Of a DNA stretch of 64,000 nt, positions 20,305-31,622 are shown in pieces (within the stretch, counting starts at the first letter, position 1; the number at the start of each line of letters is the position of its first letter). The notes under the pieces are model-generated. The model was not told the DNA's origin, ran no database searches, and saw only the letters and a program-made list of their open reading frames with translations. The translations under genes were made by a program, and so were the position numbers. Source of the stretch: Buddleja alternifolia (lineage: Eukaryota > Streptophyta > Magnoliopsida > Lamiales > Scrophulariaceae); assembly GCA_019426215.1 (NCBI GenBank), contig WHWC01000146.1, forward strand, positions 1-64,000, given 5' to 3'.

Positions 20305-22444
20305 TGAAAGAGTTAGGTGCCCGTGCGCCATTTGTAGGGCGTAGTAGCCGACTCTTTAAACAGTCTTATATTGTATCTTGTCAAGTAATTTAATAAATGG
20401 CATTTTCTTCTTTATCTTATCATTCGATGCAATTAGATAAATTCCCCTAGATCACTCTTAAGCTATGAGATGTGTTTGGTATCGGGGATGCCAATCATGG
20501 AATACGTCTCTAAGGTTGTGGTCTTAAAGATGTTCCAAGTCATAGAATCATTGAGATAGGGATATCAATGACTTGTAAAGACTTGCACGTACAATGCACA
20601 CTCTTGGAGAGTGTATCATATTCCAAGGATACTGATACGTTGTACATCAGTGCATGTATGTCGGTTCTCGTTGGGATTGAGTAAACTGAACAACCCCGCC
20701 GAGATTCCATATTGGAGTCAATGTCGAATTTGGAATCTCCTCGGTTACGTAGGCATAAGATTGGTCCTCATGACTTGAGGCACCATTGGTCGTCTCGTGC
20801 ATTGCTCACTGTACTTAGATTTGTCACACGATTACAGGTGAGTCATAAAGTGGGGCATATTGGGTCCAGTCTGGTTATGTACAGAGGAGCGTGAGTGCCA
20901 AGAGAGAATCCGTCACTGATCATTAGCATCGGCGCATATCCCATGTACTTCACAGTGTATTGACCATGGGAACCTCCGGCCGGAGTAGTATCAATAAGGA
21001 GGCGCAGTGTTTCCTCGCTCGATTGATAAATTGGTCAATGTCACTTAGACCGATATACATAGAATCGAGTTACTGGAATTTCGACTGACATCCAAGTCCT
21101 AGATTCGATCGGGATATTTGATGGAAAGATTTTACTTATGCGAAAATCGTAATGCGGAAAGGTCACCTAATAATCGTTCATGGCTGGGTCTTCTTGGCGC
21201 GTGGCTAGTACTAACCTTGATTTGTAGGAACCATGAACTAATCGGTAATTAATTCTTGGTCGGATTAAAATACTTGGAGTAATTAAATCTAGCAATGAAA
21301 ATTGCAATGGCACAACGGGGTTGTGTTCCTACTACTAGTACATGAACGAACCTACAATGGGGTTACACACTTACTCCAGAAAGTTCAATTACTATGTGAA
21401 TATTAATCCGATTTAGGATTAAAGTGAAATTGATTAATGAGATTAATTGATTAAGTGGAAGACATTTTAATTAGTAGGCTTGGGAAAATAATTATTCTAT
21501 TAATTAATCTTGGAGATTAATTATTAACGGAAATTGTTATTATCCGGGAATTTATTTAAACTACTAATTTTACCATTAATTAATCATGAGGATTATTTAA
21601 TTAACAAGTCTTCGAAGACTTCAGAGCCATTTTAATTAAGTTGGACTTAATTAAATGAAGTCACAAGATTGAAATTCAAAGTTAGTCAAAGTTTGACTTG
21701 TAATGTTCTTTAAATGAAGAAGAAAATGAAAAATATTCTCTTACACATGTGGTGGTAGTTGAGAATGGAATGGTAGGTGAGAGTAAGGTGGTAGGTGAAG
21801 AAAAAAAAGTCTTCTACTCCACCTAACACCATATGGCCGAAAATTGGTGGCTATAAAAGGAGGTGTTCTTGCTCTCATTTAAAGCTTGATGAAAACTTAA
21901 AAAGAAAAAAAAGCTTAGAGCTTAGTTCTTCATCTCTAGATTTTTCTAGCTTCTCTTGTGATTCTTGAAGACTTTCTTCTATAGAACTTCTTCTTGAAGA
22001 TTAGTTGTAAAAGATTATCTTCCATAGATATTTCTTTTAGTAACTCTTCTTGTCTTCCACCTTTCACTAAATAGACTCCATTTTCTTAGAGCATATATCT
22101 AGCCAATCTTTTGCTTAAGGTATGAACTTACTTGAGGTGTGTCCTTGTAGAGGCTTCTTTCTTTAGGAGCTTATGGTGGTTTGATTCGAATCCCTCCATG
22201 TTTAGGTGAGGTTCGAAAATGAGAGCCAAAGTTTTTTGGTGTGGTTTTCCTTGTGTTGTGGTTATACACCCTCACTTTAATAAAACCTCATATCTTGTAA
22301 TTGGTTTAAAACCCCTTTACTCGTATTAGTTTTTGTTGTGCATTACTTCGACCCCCTAGCTTGGGATGCCGATATATATGTGTTTTATATACTTTATTTC
22401 TTTCGTTGCGCCGGCATCGCTTGTGGGGCATACCGATCGTAACA
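20305..22444 (+). repeat. 3' LTR of the composite element
   Basis: 2140 bp, preceded by the polypurine tract GTGGGAGAT and ending CGTAACA, followed directly by the right target duplication CTGGG. Same length as the middle LTR and about 98 percent identical to it by hand count. TATA box at 21852-21859. Confidence 0.95.
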
Positions 22445-22449
22445 CTGGG

Positions 22450-22964
22450 TTCACCTTATCAAAGGTTCCCACTTGGCATTCGATGATCTTGCTGCAAAAA
22501 TCAGCCAACAGCCGGTATTTGGACACCAGGTCTTTCTTTTCGAAGTATTGAGTGTAGGGCACATCGTCGTATGCACTCATGGTTGTCCAGGCTTCCTTGA
22601 TCTGTTTTAATGTAACGCAATCCAATGCCTCACCCTCATTTGGATGATTGAAGTACTTGGCAATGGTGGAAGTAGACAAGATAAATTCCCTGGGAGGCTC
22701 CTTCTTGGATAGAGGAATTAGACAGGAGATAGACTTCTTGTCCTCTGAAAGTTTAGCAGTCTTCCAAAAGGTATCGACTTCAGTTGGAAACATATTTGAG
22801 TATTGGGTCAAGAACGGTTTGAGCCCAGCTTTGACGACCATGTCCATCATGTCCGTTAGGTTGATCTGAGGTTGTTCATAGAGAAATTTCCAGTCGACAA
22901 CAAGGCCTTCAGTCACCTTGATGGTAAGTTCAGCAGAAGTAGACGAAGATTTCTTTGGTGCCAT
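22450..22964 (-). pseudogene. third ORF of Sirevirus B, N-terminal part
   Basis: Starts MAPKKSSSTSAELTIKVTEG at 22964 and runs to the nested insertion. The frame is open further upstream (to 23120), but the upstream Met is not in the same frame in element C, whereas MAPKKS/MAPPKS is shared by all three elements. I therefore choose 22964. The region has the pattern 'VVDWKFLYEQPQINLTDMM', 'PTEVDTFWKTAKLS' and 'ADFCSKIIECQVGTFDKVNP'. It joins the C-terminal part at 10795. It resembles, from memory, N-terminal domains of plant transposon-associated hypothetical proteins. Function unknown. Confidence 0.85.
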
Positions 22965-23340
22965 TTTTGTTTTTAGTGAAAGAGATGAACTTAGATTTTC
23001 TTTTGCTTTGAGAGAGAGAGAGAGAATAAGGTTTGCAGATATGTTTGAGTAAAAGTGAATTGTCTTTCTGCAGAAATTGCATTTTAAATGACACAGTAAA
23101 AAATTTTGAATCTCAGCCATAAATTCATTAACCGCGGACGCGAGTTTTGTGTAATAGAGAGAAGTTACATTTGGTAATTCTCATATATAAAGATTTGGAC
23201 TCCGAGTTAAAATTTTAAAAACGTTTGACATTTTCAGAGTGTAACGCACGCGCCCGTTTGTACACTGACACGTACACAAACACGTGCTATCTCTGAACCG
23301 TCATTTTGAAAAGAAACTTTTGATTACCCGCTAGTTTGAT
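22965..23340 (-). promoter_or_regulatory. putative internal promoter of the third ORF in Sirevirus B
   Basis: On the minus strand: G-box CACGTG (23281-23286), ABRE-like TACGTGTC (23267-23274), TATA box CTTTATATATGA (23181-23192), then a leader of about 215 bases with a CTCTCTCTCTCTCT run before the ATG at 22964. The TATA and ACGT motifs are conserved in element C at the same spacing, in otherwise quickly diverging DNA. Confidence 0.55.
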
Positions 23341-23696
23341 GTGATAGAAGCGTGCGAGTAGAGTACAAAATAGACTTTTGAGTCTACCCACTACTTCGAA
23401 AGAAGTTTGGAAACTGTATGCATGGCTTGTAAAGAGAATATATTTTTATATTAAGAGTTGATTGGACTTGATTCAACGCTTAACTGATACCATTGGTTGG
23501 TATTCATTTTGAGTCAAGGTCCTTTTTATGTTTGAGCATCCAATATTTTATGCAAAAATAATGCTGAGCGTTGATGATCATGCATCTGAAAATTTTGATC
23601 ATTGACGCTTACAGTTATGTTCAAGTACAATTTTATGGTTCAAATCAAGTGGATTCCCCCTAAATTACATGTCTAATAAAGTATGATGCTTGAGGA
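23341..23696. other. pol to third-ORF spacer of Sirevirus B
   Basis: Non-coding, AT-rich, with several AAGCG/CGCTT motifs. It is largely alignable with 57480-57919 of element C. No gene seen. Confidence 0.6.
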
Positions 23697-26600
23697 TTAA
23701 GCGTTTAAATCAATCATACCTAGTTCACTCCTCAAAGTGAGAAAACGTTGTTCGTTGAGTGCTTTGGTGAAGATATCTGCCAATTGTTTGTCAGTTCCAA
23801 TAAAGACATGGAGATATCTTTCTTTTGAATGTGGTCACGAAGAAAATGGTATCTAATGTCAATGTGTTTGGTTCTGGAATGAAGAACTGGGTTTTGAGTC
23901 ATGGCTAGAGCGCTTTGGTTATCACAATGAATGGGGGTTGGACCTAGGATTATTCCATAATCTCTAAGTTGTTGCCTCATCCATAATACTTGTGCACAAC
24001 AACTCCCTGTAGCTACATACTCAGCTTCGGCTGTAGAGGTAGCTATGGATTGTTGTTTCTTGCTATGCCATGAAACTAACCTATCACCTAGAAATTGACA
24101 AGTACCACTAGTGCTTTTACGATCTATTTTGCAACCTACAAAATCTGCATCTGAGTAACCAATTAGTTCAAAATGAGAATCCCTAGCATACCATAAGCCC
24201 ACATTCTGTGTGCCTTTTAGGTATTTAAGGATCTTCTTGGCAGCAATTAAGTGTGACTCTTTAGGATCAGCTTGAAATCGTGCACACATGCATACCGAAA
24301 ACATAATATCAGGTCTACTGGCAGTAAGATAAAGAAGTGAACCGATGATACCTCTATAATTAGTGATATCAACTTTCTTTCCACTTTCATCTTTATCTAA
24401 CTTAAGCATTTGGCTCATTGAAATTTTTGAATATGATGCATTTTCCATACCAAATTTCTTAATCACATCTCGTGTATATTTAGCTTAGTTAATAAATATG
24501 CCATTAGGGAGTTGTTTAACTTGTAGTCCTAAGAAGAAAGTTAATTCACCCATCATGCTCATTTCAAATTGTTCTTGCATCATTTTCGAAAATTTCTCTC
24601 ACAGACGCTTGTTAGTAGAACCAAATATAATATCATCAACTTAAATTTAGACTAAGAGAATGTCTTCGTTATTGGTAATTTTAAATAACGTTGTATCAAC
24701 GCTGCCTTTTGAAAAGCCTTTACCAGTAAGAAAGATAGCGAGAGTGTCATACCATGCTCGGGATGCTTGCTTAAGCCCGTAAAGTGCTTTTTCTAGCTTG
24801 TAAACCATACCATTACCATGATTGTTGATGAATCCTGGTGGTTGCTCCACATACACTTCTTCTTGGAGTTTACCATTCAGGAAGGCACTCTTCACGTCCA
24901 TTTGATACACCATGAACTTGTTGAATGCTGCATACACTAGAAACATGCGGATTGCTTCAAGGCGAGCGACAGGAGCGTAAGTCTCATCAAAGTCAATACC
25001 CTCCTCTTGGCAATATCCCTGAGCTACGAATCTGGCCTTCTTTCTTATAACAATGCCGTTCTCATCCATCTTGTTTCTATATACCCATCTAGTTCCAATA
25101 ACTCCTTGGTGAGTTGGTCTTGGTACTAGCATCCAAACTTTATTTCGTTCGAACTGATTAAGCTCTTCTTGCATAGCTTCAATCCAACTTGGGTCGCTTA
25201 GTGCTTCATCCACTTTCTTAGGTTCCATTTGAGATAGAAAGCTTGCGAACATAGCCTCGTTGAACGTAGCGGCTCTAGTCCTAACAGGTGCTTCAATATC
25301 TCCAATAATCTGCTCAGGTGGATGATCACGAAGCCATAATATGTCTGGTTGGAAGGGGTTAAGAGGTTGAATAGGCGCTTGAGGAACATACGCTTGACTA
25401 CCTTCTTGCGTAGGCGCTCCAAGTTCACAATTCCTTATGTGCTCTTGATGATCATTCTCTTCATGATCATCAGCATTTCTCACATGATTATTTAGAGTAA
25501 ACTCACGAGTAATCTTAGGAGGTGGCACTGAGATCTCATCATCGTCGTCAGTATCTTCATCAATAGTAATCTTAGGCGCTTGATGACATAGATCTTCAAC
25601 TCCTACATCATTTAAATTAACCTTACTCGGTTCTTGGTTAGCATCATCAAAAACAACATGAATAGATTCCTCAGCCTTTGATTTGATCTTATTGAGAATG
25701 CGAAAATTCTTTCCATTTTTGGCGTAGCCTAGAAAGATTCCCTCATCCGCTTTAGGATTAAAAGTCTTTAGGCTTTGGGATCCATTATTATGGATAAAAC
25801 ATTTAGAACCAAAGACGTGAAAATATGAACATTTGGCTTACGTCCCTTCCACAATTCATATGGAGTTTTCCCATGCTGTTTGTTGATTATGCAGCGGTTT
25901 TGAGTGTAACAGGCAGTGTTGATCACTTCGGCCCAAAATCTAGGAGCGAGCTTGGATTCTGCTAACATAGTCCTAGCGGCTTCCTTAAGCGTTCGGTTCC
26001 GGCGCTCAGCAACACCATTTTGTTGGGGAGTTCTGGGAGCTGAATACTCATGATGTATTCCATTTTCTGCACAAAACTTCTCAACAATCTTGTTAGTAAA
26101 CTCAGTACCATGATCGCTTCTTATTCTTGCAACCTTAAGATTTTTTAATATTTGAAGTTGCCGAATAAGCGTTGTTAACTTGTCACATGTTTCATCTTTG
26201 GATGAAAGAAATTCCACCCAAGTAAATCTAGAGAAATCATCTACTATCACCAAAGTATACCTTTTACCGCTTACACTGACCGTTTGAACAGGTCCAAACA
26301 AATCCATGTGAAGTAGTTTAAGTATTCTAGAGGTAGATAGATGAGGTTTTCTCTTGAATGATGATTAACTTGTTTACCCATTTGACAAGCGTCGCAAAGA
26401 CGATCCTTATGAAATGGTCCATTTGGTAATCCCTCTACAAGATTTTGACTTATTAGCTCAGAGATTGTCTTAAAGTTGAGGTGATTCATTTTTCTATGCC
26501 ATAACCAACCCATTTTAGATTCACTTTAGCAACAAAACATGTTGGGTTGTTATCAAGTGTTGAACCCCAATCTACTAAATATACATTGTTAGTTCTTTTT

Positions 26601-26932
26601 CCTTTCAATTTGGTAGACTTAGTCTTAGCGTCGTTTATATAGCAATAGTCACTTGAGAATATGACTTCAAAGCCTTTATCACAGAATTGACGTATGCTTA
26701 ATAAATTGTGCTTCAGACCCTCAACAAAATAAACATCACTTATCATGATGTTCCCCCTATGCACAGTACCTATACCTTTGGTTTTACCTTTGGAGTTGTC
26801 ACCAAATACAACCTGAGGACCATTGGCAGCTTGATAGTTGATCAGAAGATCTTTGGAACCAATCATGTGCCTTGACGATCCACTATCAAAGTACCATACA
26901 GATGCATCGGCTCTAGCTCTAGGTACCTGCAA
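23697..26932 (-). pseudogene. pol: pol of Sirevirus B
   Basis: Protease with DSGSSRHM (near 26860), pre-integrase 'HRKMNHLNF' and 'CDACQMGK', integrase core with VDDFSRFT, RSDHGTEF and NGVAERRNRT. Reverse transcriptase follows with '[20 protein letters not shown]', and RNase H ends at the TAA at 23697-23699. Breaks: frameshift near 26290-26330; frame change near 25770-25840; two stops just before the catalytic VDD at about 24640-24650; TAG near 24484; frameshift near 23800 before 'IFTKAL'. In copia order INT precedes RT, as here. It is more complete than A and about as decayed as C. Confidence 0.92.
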
Positions 26933-26947
26933 TCAAAAAAGGAAGTT

Positions 26948-29161
26948 CTATTTCTGTTTAGGTACCCATTGTTGCTTGGGTCCTTCAACATTAGTGACAT
27001 TGTTAGTTTGAATTAGAACTTTAGGAACCCATATTTGCCTAGTCTTCATTGTAGGAATACTGCCCTTTTTGGGTTTCACATTGTGTTGTGTGTGCCTTTT
27101 GGGTGTATAATAATATCCTCGATTATAAAAATAGTCATAATCATAGTCATCATCATCATCATCATAGTATCGATAATATGGTCTTGACTGTCTTGGATAT
27201 TGACGCTGATATTTCCTTGGCACTGGCTTGGGTTGCACTTTTGGTGCTGGACGCTTAGCGCTTGATTCACAGTGGTCAGTCTTATCTTTAGCCTTTTGAG
27301 CGTTTGGATAAACCCGTCTTTGTGAATCATTTGTCTTAGCCTTACCCTTGCCTGAGTTAGCTTTGACTTTCTCATTTGGCCTCTTACCATTGTCACTTGG
27401 TTCATTTTGAGTTTGACCTTGTGAACCTTTTTCAACAAAGATAACACCCTTTCCTTTGTTGTTTGCCGTAACATTAGATTGATTGGATTGTTTACCGAAT
27501 TTATCGCATCCTAAACCGGTCTTCTCACCAAATAATCTGGTTACTTCAGTCACATTATCCAACTGTCTAGAAGCTTTTGATAATGATGAGATGAGCTGCT
27601 CTGATTTAGCAAGTCTAGCGATCAAATCAGCTTCTCTCTTGACTATTATATGAAGATCGCCTTTTAATTGAATAATTTCACTCTCAAGCGATTGGTTCTT
27701 CTCAATGCACTTTTGCTGAACTCCTAACTCTGCTCTGAGCGTCACTTTATCTCTTGTGAGTGATGAGATAATAGCGAGATCATTTTGATATATTTTGGCA
27801 GCTTCTTGACATTCATTGTAGTATTCTTTGACTTTCTCAAGTAATTCATCATAAGGAAGAGGAATTGATAATTCATTGATTACCTCAGGAGACGCTTCAT
27901 CATCTCTGGCCATGAGACATATGAGCGCTGAGTCATCTAATGGCTCATCATCATCACTACTTTCTTCTGATGATTCTAAATCTTCAGGTGTGGATGCTGG
28001 TTCTGATTCCGCTAGCAAACCTTGTTGACGAAGGTTGCTCCTGAATTGGTTTCTATCCAAGTAATCCTGCCTTGAGGGCTTGGATACGTTTGGATAAGGG
28101 CAATTTACCTGGTAGTGTCCTGGTTTCCTGCAATTATAACAAAGATTAGTTTTCATCTTTTGTTCATTTGTTAACTTTGCAATGTGTGGTTTTGAGACCA
28201 CTGGAGCTGGGAGACTTTGAGTAGACGCTTGGTATTGAACAGGCGCTTGGGGTGAAGGAACAGAATAATGAGGCGCTTGAAACTGTTGTTGCACAGGAGA
28301 AGGCGCTCGATATGAACTTTGTCCTTGATTATTAAGACATTTTCCTTTCTTTTCATATCTCAAGAACTTCCTGAATCTATTCAGCAAAGCCAACTCTTCT
28401 TCCTCATTGACATCTGAATTCTTTCCTTTATTACCCGATTTACCTTTGATTGATGCAATAAGCGCTCCAGATTCAATCACTGGACTACTCACAATATCAC
28501 TGGCAGAATTCAACTCGAACTCAAATGCTTTTAGCTCTGAAAAGGCGTCTTCTGGAGTTAGGAGATCCAGCATATTTGATTCTCTCATAGCGGTTGTCTT
28601 CGTCAAGAATTTACTTGGTAAGCTTCTAAAGATTTTAACCACCATTTCTCGGTTCTGTAAATCCATTCCCAACGATGTAAGTTTTGTAACTAGAGCTGTA
28701 AATCTTATATCCAATTGCTCTAAAGTTTCATTGGGTAGCATCTTAAATCCGTTAAACTTTTCCTTGGCAATGGAAAGTTTGTTTTCTTTGATTTGAGCTG
28801 AACCACCACAAATCGTAGCCAACTTATCCCATATTTCTTTAGTAGTTTTGCAAGACTTGATCTTGTTAAATAAATTGTCATTATCACCAATAGCCGTATA
28901 TAGAGCGTTACGACCAACATTGTCCAAATTAGCTCTTCGACGCTCATCTGGAGTCCATTCTTGTTTTGGTTTTTCAACGTAACCATCGGGAGTTTCTTCC
29001 GTGGCTCCAGGTGCTCTTGTGATAACTTTGTATATTTAGATTGGCCCATCTGAAATAATATCACACATGTCATCATCACATGAACAGAGATATGTAAATG
29101 CTTTGACTTTCCATGTGTCAAAATTTGATTCAGTCAGTTTGGGAACTTTAGCAAATGCCAT
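26948..29161 (-). pseudogene. gag: gag of Sirevirus B
   Basis: Met at 29161 (MAFAKVPKLTESNFDTWK). A single stop lies near 29035 (Lys to TAA), then 659 open codons. Parts: capsid-like region ('GRNALYTAIGD', 'FRSLPSKFL'), a Gln/Pro/Ala-rich linker, zinc knuckle CYNCRKPGHYQVNC, an acidic cluster, a coiled coil ('LESEIIQLKGDL...'), a basic region with QGQTQNE, and a Tyr/Asp-rich tail. It ends at TAG 26948-26950; pol follows in the same frame 15 bases on. Sirevirus Gags are known to be long with a coiled coil and to bind a dynein-light-chain-like protein. About 737 residues if the stop is ignored. Confidence 0.92.
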
Positions 29162-29251
29162 ATCGAAAAATTTTAAACACAACTAGATTTTGAAAGAAAA
29201 GGATCTAAACAAGCAGTTATGCTTGGAAATTTTAAAATTTCAATTTTAACC

Positions 29252-29263
29252 GCTCTGATACCA
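29252..29263 (-). other. primer-binding site of Sirevirus B
   Basis: TGGTATCAGAGC on the minus strand, two bases from the LTR end (CCAACA AG TGGTATC...). It is complementary to initiator tRNA-Met and fixes the direction of the element. Confidence 0.92.
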
Positions 29264-29265
29264 CT

Positions 29266-30910
29266 TGTTGGTCCCAAGTGGCATACGAAAGGGTCTAGAA
29301 GGGGAGGGTTGAATAGACCCTGAAGTCTTTTTCGACTTCAAAAAGTTTCGTACAAAAGATTTTTGGACGCTTGAAGTGTTCAACGCTTGACTTAAGCGTT
29401 CACTTAAAAATATTGGCGCTTTGGCGAAGCGTCAGATGAAGACTGTTTTTAGGAAGTTAACTTAGACTTCAAGATCTGAATACTTTGACCAAGTAGGTTA
29501 AGCGCTCAGTTCTTTAATCAGTGTTAGCACATCGGAATGATTTTTGGAGTCTTCTCTTTGAAGGCTTTAGTGTCACAAGAGGTTTCTTAGTTGCTTAGCT
29601 TTTGATTGTGTTTTACTTAATCAATTTATGCAATGATATGATAGATAAAAGAACTGACTAAAAAGTAAATGACACAATATTTGTAAGGTTCGTTGGGTGG
29701 TGTAATGCCAACTACGTCCTTCTTCTCCTCGAACACTTGGTGATCCACTAAAATGATTCTCAAAGAATCACACAGAATCTTCTACAAATTAGGGAGTGAT
29801 GGATGTCGATGACTTGAGCTCCTTGATCACACAAATTTCTGCTCCAAATCACTTCAATCCCGTTGCTTCTTTCACCCAGAAATATGGCAAGTATCCAACT
29901 TCGACTTCACACAGATCGCGAGGCTTGGATAGGGGTTTTTCCAAAAGGGTTTGTTTGATTTTGATGAAGTTCAAACAACTGGAATATCTCAGTAGTAGAG
30001 TAGTTTCTTCAAAAAGAATGTTTGAGATATTGGGTTGACTGCCTCAAGATTTGATGAAAAGCAAAGATAATATTTTCTTGGGTATTCTGGTTTTTCTGAG
30101 AGTTTAAGGAATGAGACTTCAATGCAACAGCTTGTTCTATGTTTGGCTTGGTGTTGAAGTTCTATTTATAGGCATTCTTGGAAAAAGTGTCCGTTTGACA
30201 CATGCAAGGGCGCGTGTCTCTCACTTTCGCGAGTGAACAACTTTTGTCCTTTTTCCTGAAAATCTGCTGCACAAAAGTTGGTGCCGCAGTCGTTGAATTG
30301 TTGACAGTCCAATAGGGTGGCTTCTCCGTACATCTGAAAGTGCTTATCACATTTAATGCTCTTATCAACATTTAATGCATTTGAATTAAATGCCCGTTGG
30401 CATTTAATGCACTGAGAATATTTGCATTAAACTCCCTACGATTTGACGCTTCAGGAGAATGTTTGGCATTTGACAGACGCTTCATTCATGAACTGAAAGT
30501 TCCATTTAATCTGGAGGATTATTTAATGTTTAGACGCTTGGAAAAGTCTTCAGACTTTATTTAGAAGTGTAGACGCTTGAGACTTCAGTCTTCGTTACTT
30601 GACACCTCACTCAGAACATGTCAGGCGCTTTAGAGTGAACTTCTTCAAACTTCATTCACTATTGATTTCTTGGACGCTTGGAGTCTTCAGATTTTGCAGT
30701 CTTGATAAGCTCACTCAGAAAGTATCAAACGCTTATTCTAACCGACTTCTTGATCTAAAAGTGTCAAAAGTAAAAGACAAATAAAGCCTATACATTTCTA
30801 ATGTTCAAATGCTTATACAAGTATCTATGAAATTTAAGCATACATAAATTTGGGTTCTAACAAGATTCCTAATTGTCATCATCAAAACATCTAACATGAA
30901 ATTCCTAACA
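29266..30910 (-). repeat. 5' LTR of Sirevirus B
   Basis: 1645 bp, partner of 5143-6823. It lacks about 16 bp of a GACGCTTGA-rich stretch and a few other short pieces of the partner. TATA box CTATAAATAG (minus) at 30162-30171 and the CATTTAATGC palindrome cluster upstream of it (about 30350-30430). The right flank ATTTC (30911-30915) is the target duplication. The part from 29434 rightward was copied again to 37495-38970. Confidence 0.93.
30162..30171 (-). promoter_or_regulatory. TATA box in the 5' LTR of Sirevirus B
   Basis: CTATAAATAG on the minus strand, conserved in the LTRs at 6075-6084, 38222-38231 and 51962-51971. It lies downstream of the palindrome cluster, so it is the likely transcription start signal of the element. 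Confidence 0.6.
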
Positions 30911-30976
30911 ATTTCTAATACCCTCATTTTACTAAAATGTTTATCGGGAACTTAATGCAAACAATTAATAATCTAG

Positions 30977-31008
<32 letters not shown>

Positions 31009-31358
31009 CTTTATGTATATATGACCTGTATTTAGAATACATGCACACAGAGGCATATATACATATTATCAAAATTTTACATGAAACAAATTAAAAATCC
31101 ATTTGAATTATTTTTAATATTTTGACTATGCATTAGTTGAAATTTTTTCGAACATTAATATAATGTATTGTCACCAAATTAAGTTAACGTTTGGGCTGAA
31201 AGAAATGTCACTAATTATTATTCTATTTTAATTGATCATGATGTATTGACTAAAATGTAACTAATATATGTAAAAAAATAAAATTTGTGAAAAGAAAAAT
31301 GGTGGAGAGAATGAAAAATAAAAGGAATTGCTTCAGGAGGACTTAGTGTATTTTACCG
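30911..31358. other. right part of an older foldback-element copy, target of Sirevirus B
   Basis: Homologous to the interior and right end of the foldback element at 33935-36380. It ends TTTTACCG where the other copy ends TTTTACCC. It lacks about 75 bp of the right inverted repeat and, to the left, continues to 5094-5142 once Sirevirus B is removed. It contains an AT microsatellite at about 30979-31008. Confidence 0.75.
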
Positions 31359-31477
31359 TATAGTATGTATTATAATAAACGCATTAATAGTGATAGTACC
31401 TGTAATGTATTACAACTGAAAATCAAAGTTGCCAATGTTTACTTCCTGTATAATTTGTGTTTTACTTTTTTTTTTGT

Positions 31478-31479
<2 letters not shown>

Positions 31480-31508
<29 letters not shown>
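31480..31508. repeat. G29 homopolymer in a CRK intron
   Basis: A run of 29 G after TTTGTCC. The second unit has 21 G plus interrupted G runs at 39535-39562. The paralogous intron of CRK pseudogene 2 has shorter runs at 36499-36512 and about 44548-44561. Length differs between otherwise identical copies, so these are either hypermutable or poorly read. Confidence 0.9.
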
Positions 31509-31622
31509 AGGGATTAGGGGAGTTAAAAACAAACGTGTACTATACATAGGGGCAAAGAAAATGTAACAGCGTGTTGGTCTATTGTTGGATGCAAATATAT
31601 ACATTGGCGTTACAAAACATAG

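Larger units (their letters stand above)
10801..22444 (+). mobile_element. composite copia element with three LTRs, nested in Sirevirus B
   Basis: Order: 56-bp LTR start (10801-10856), partial pol (10857-12480), LTR (12495-14634), primer site, leader, gag, pol, LTR (20305-22444). The outer flanks are TTGGG (10796-10800) and CTGGG (22445-22449), a 5-bp target duplication with one change. Removing the insert restores the third ORF of Sirevirus B, as comparison with C at 56560-56590 shows. The repeat period is 7810 bp, so about 6.1 kb of the first unit is missing. It belongs to a copia lineage with ~2.1-kb LTRs, different from the Sireviruses; a Tork/TAR/Angela-like lineage is my guess. All protein frames are broken. 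Confidence 0.93.
5143..30910 (-). mobile_element. Sirevirus B (Ty1/copia), full length, with a nested insertion
   Basis: Complete element on the minus strand: 5' LTR 29266-30910, primer site, gag, pol, third ORF, polypurine tract, 3' LTR 5143-6823. It is flanked by the 5-bp duplication ATTTC (5138-5142 and 30911-30915). Without the nested element at 10801-22444 it is about 14.1 kb, very long for copia but in keeping with Sireviruses that carry an extra 3' ORF. LTR ends are TGTTAG...CCAACA in its own sense. Stops in gag and pol, and the nested insertion, make it non-autonomous. Its two LTRs differ by a few indels and scattered substitutions, so it is older than the nested element is likely to be. 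Confidence 0.93.

Noticed and set aside
30162..30371. 69-codon minus-strand frame in LTRs (also 6075, 38222)
   Set aside because: Overlaps the LTR TATA box and palindrome cluster; conserved only as part of the LTR.
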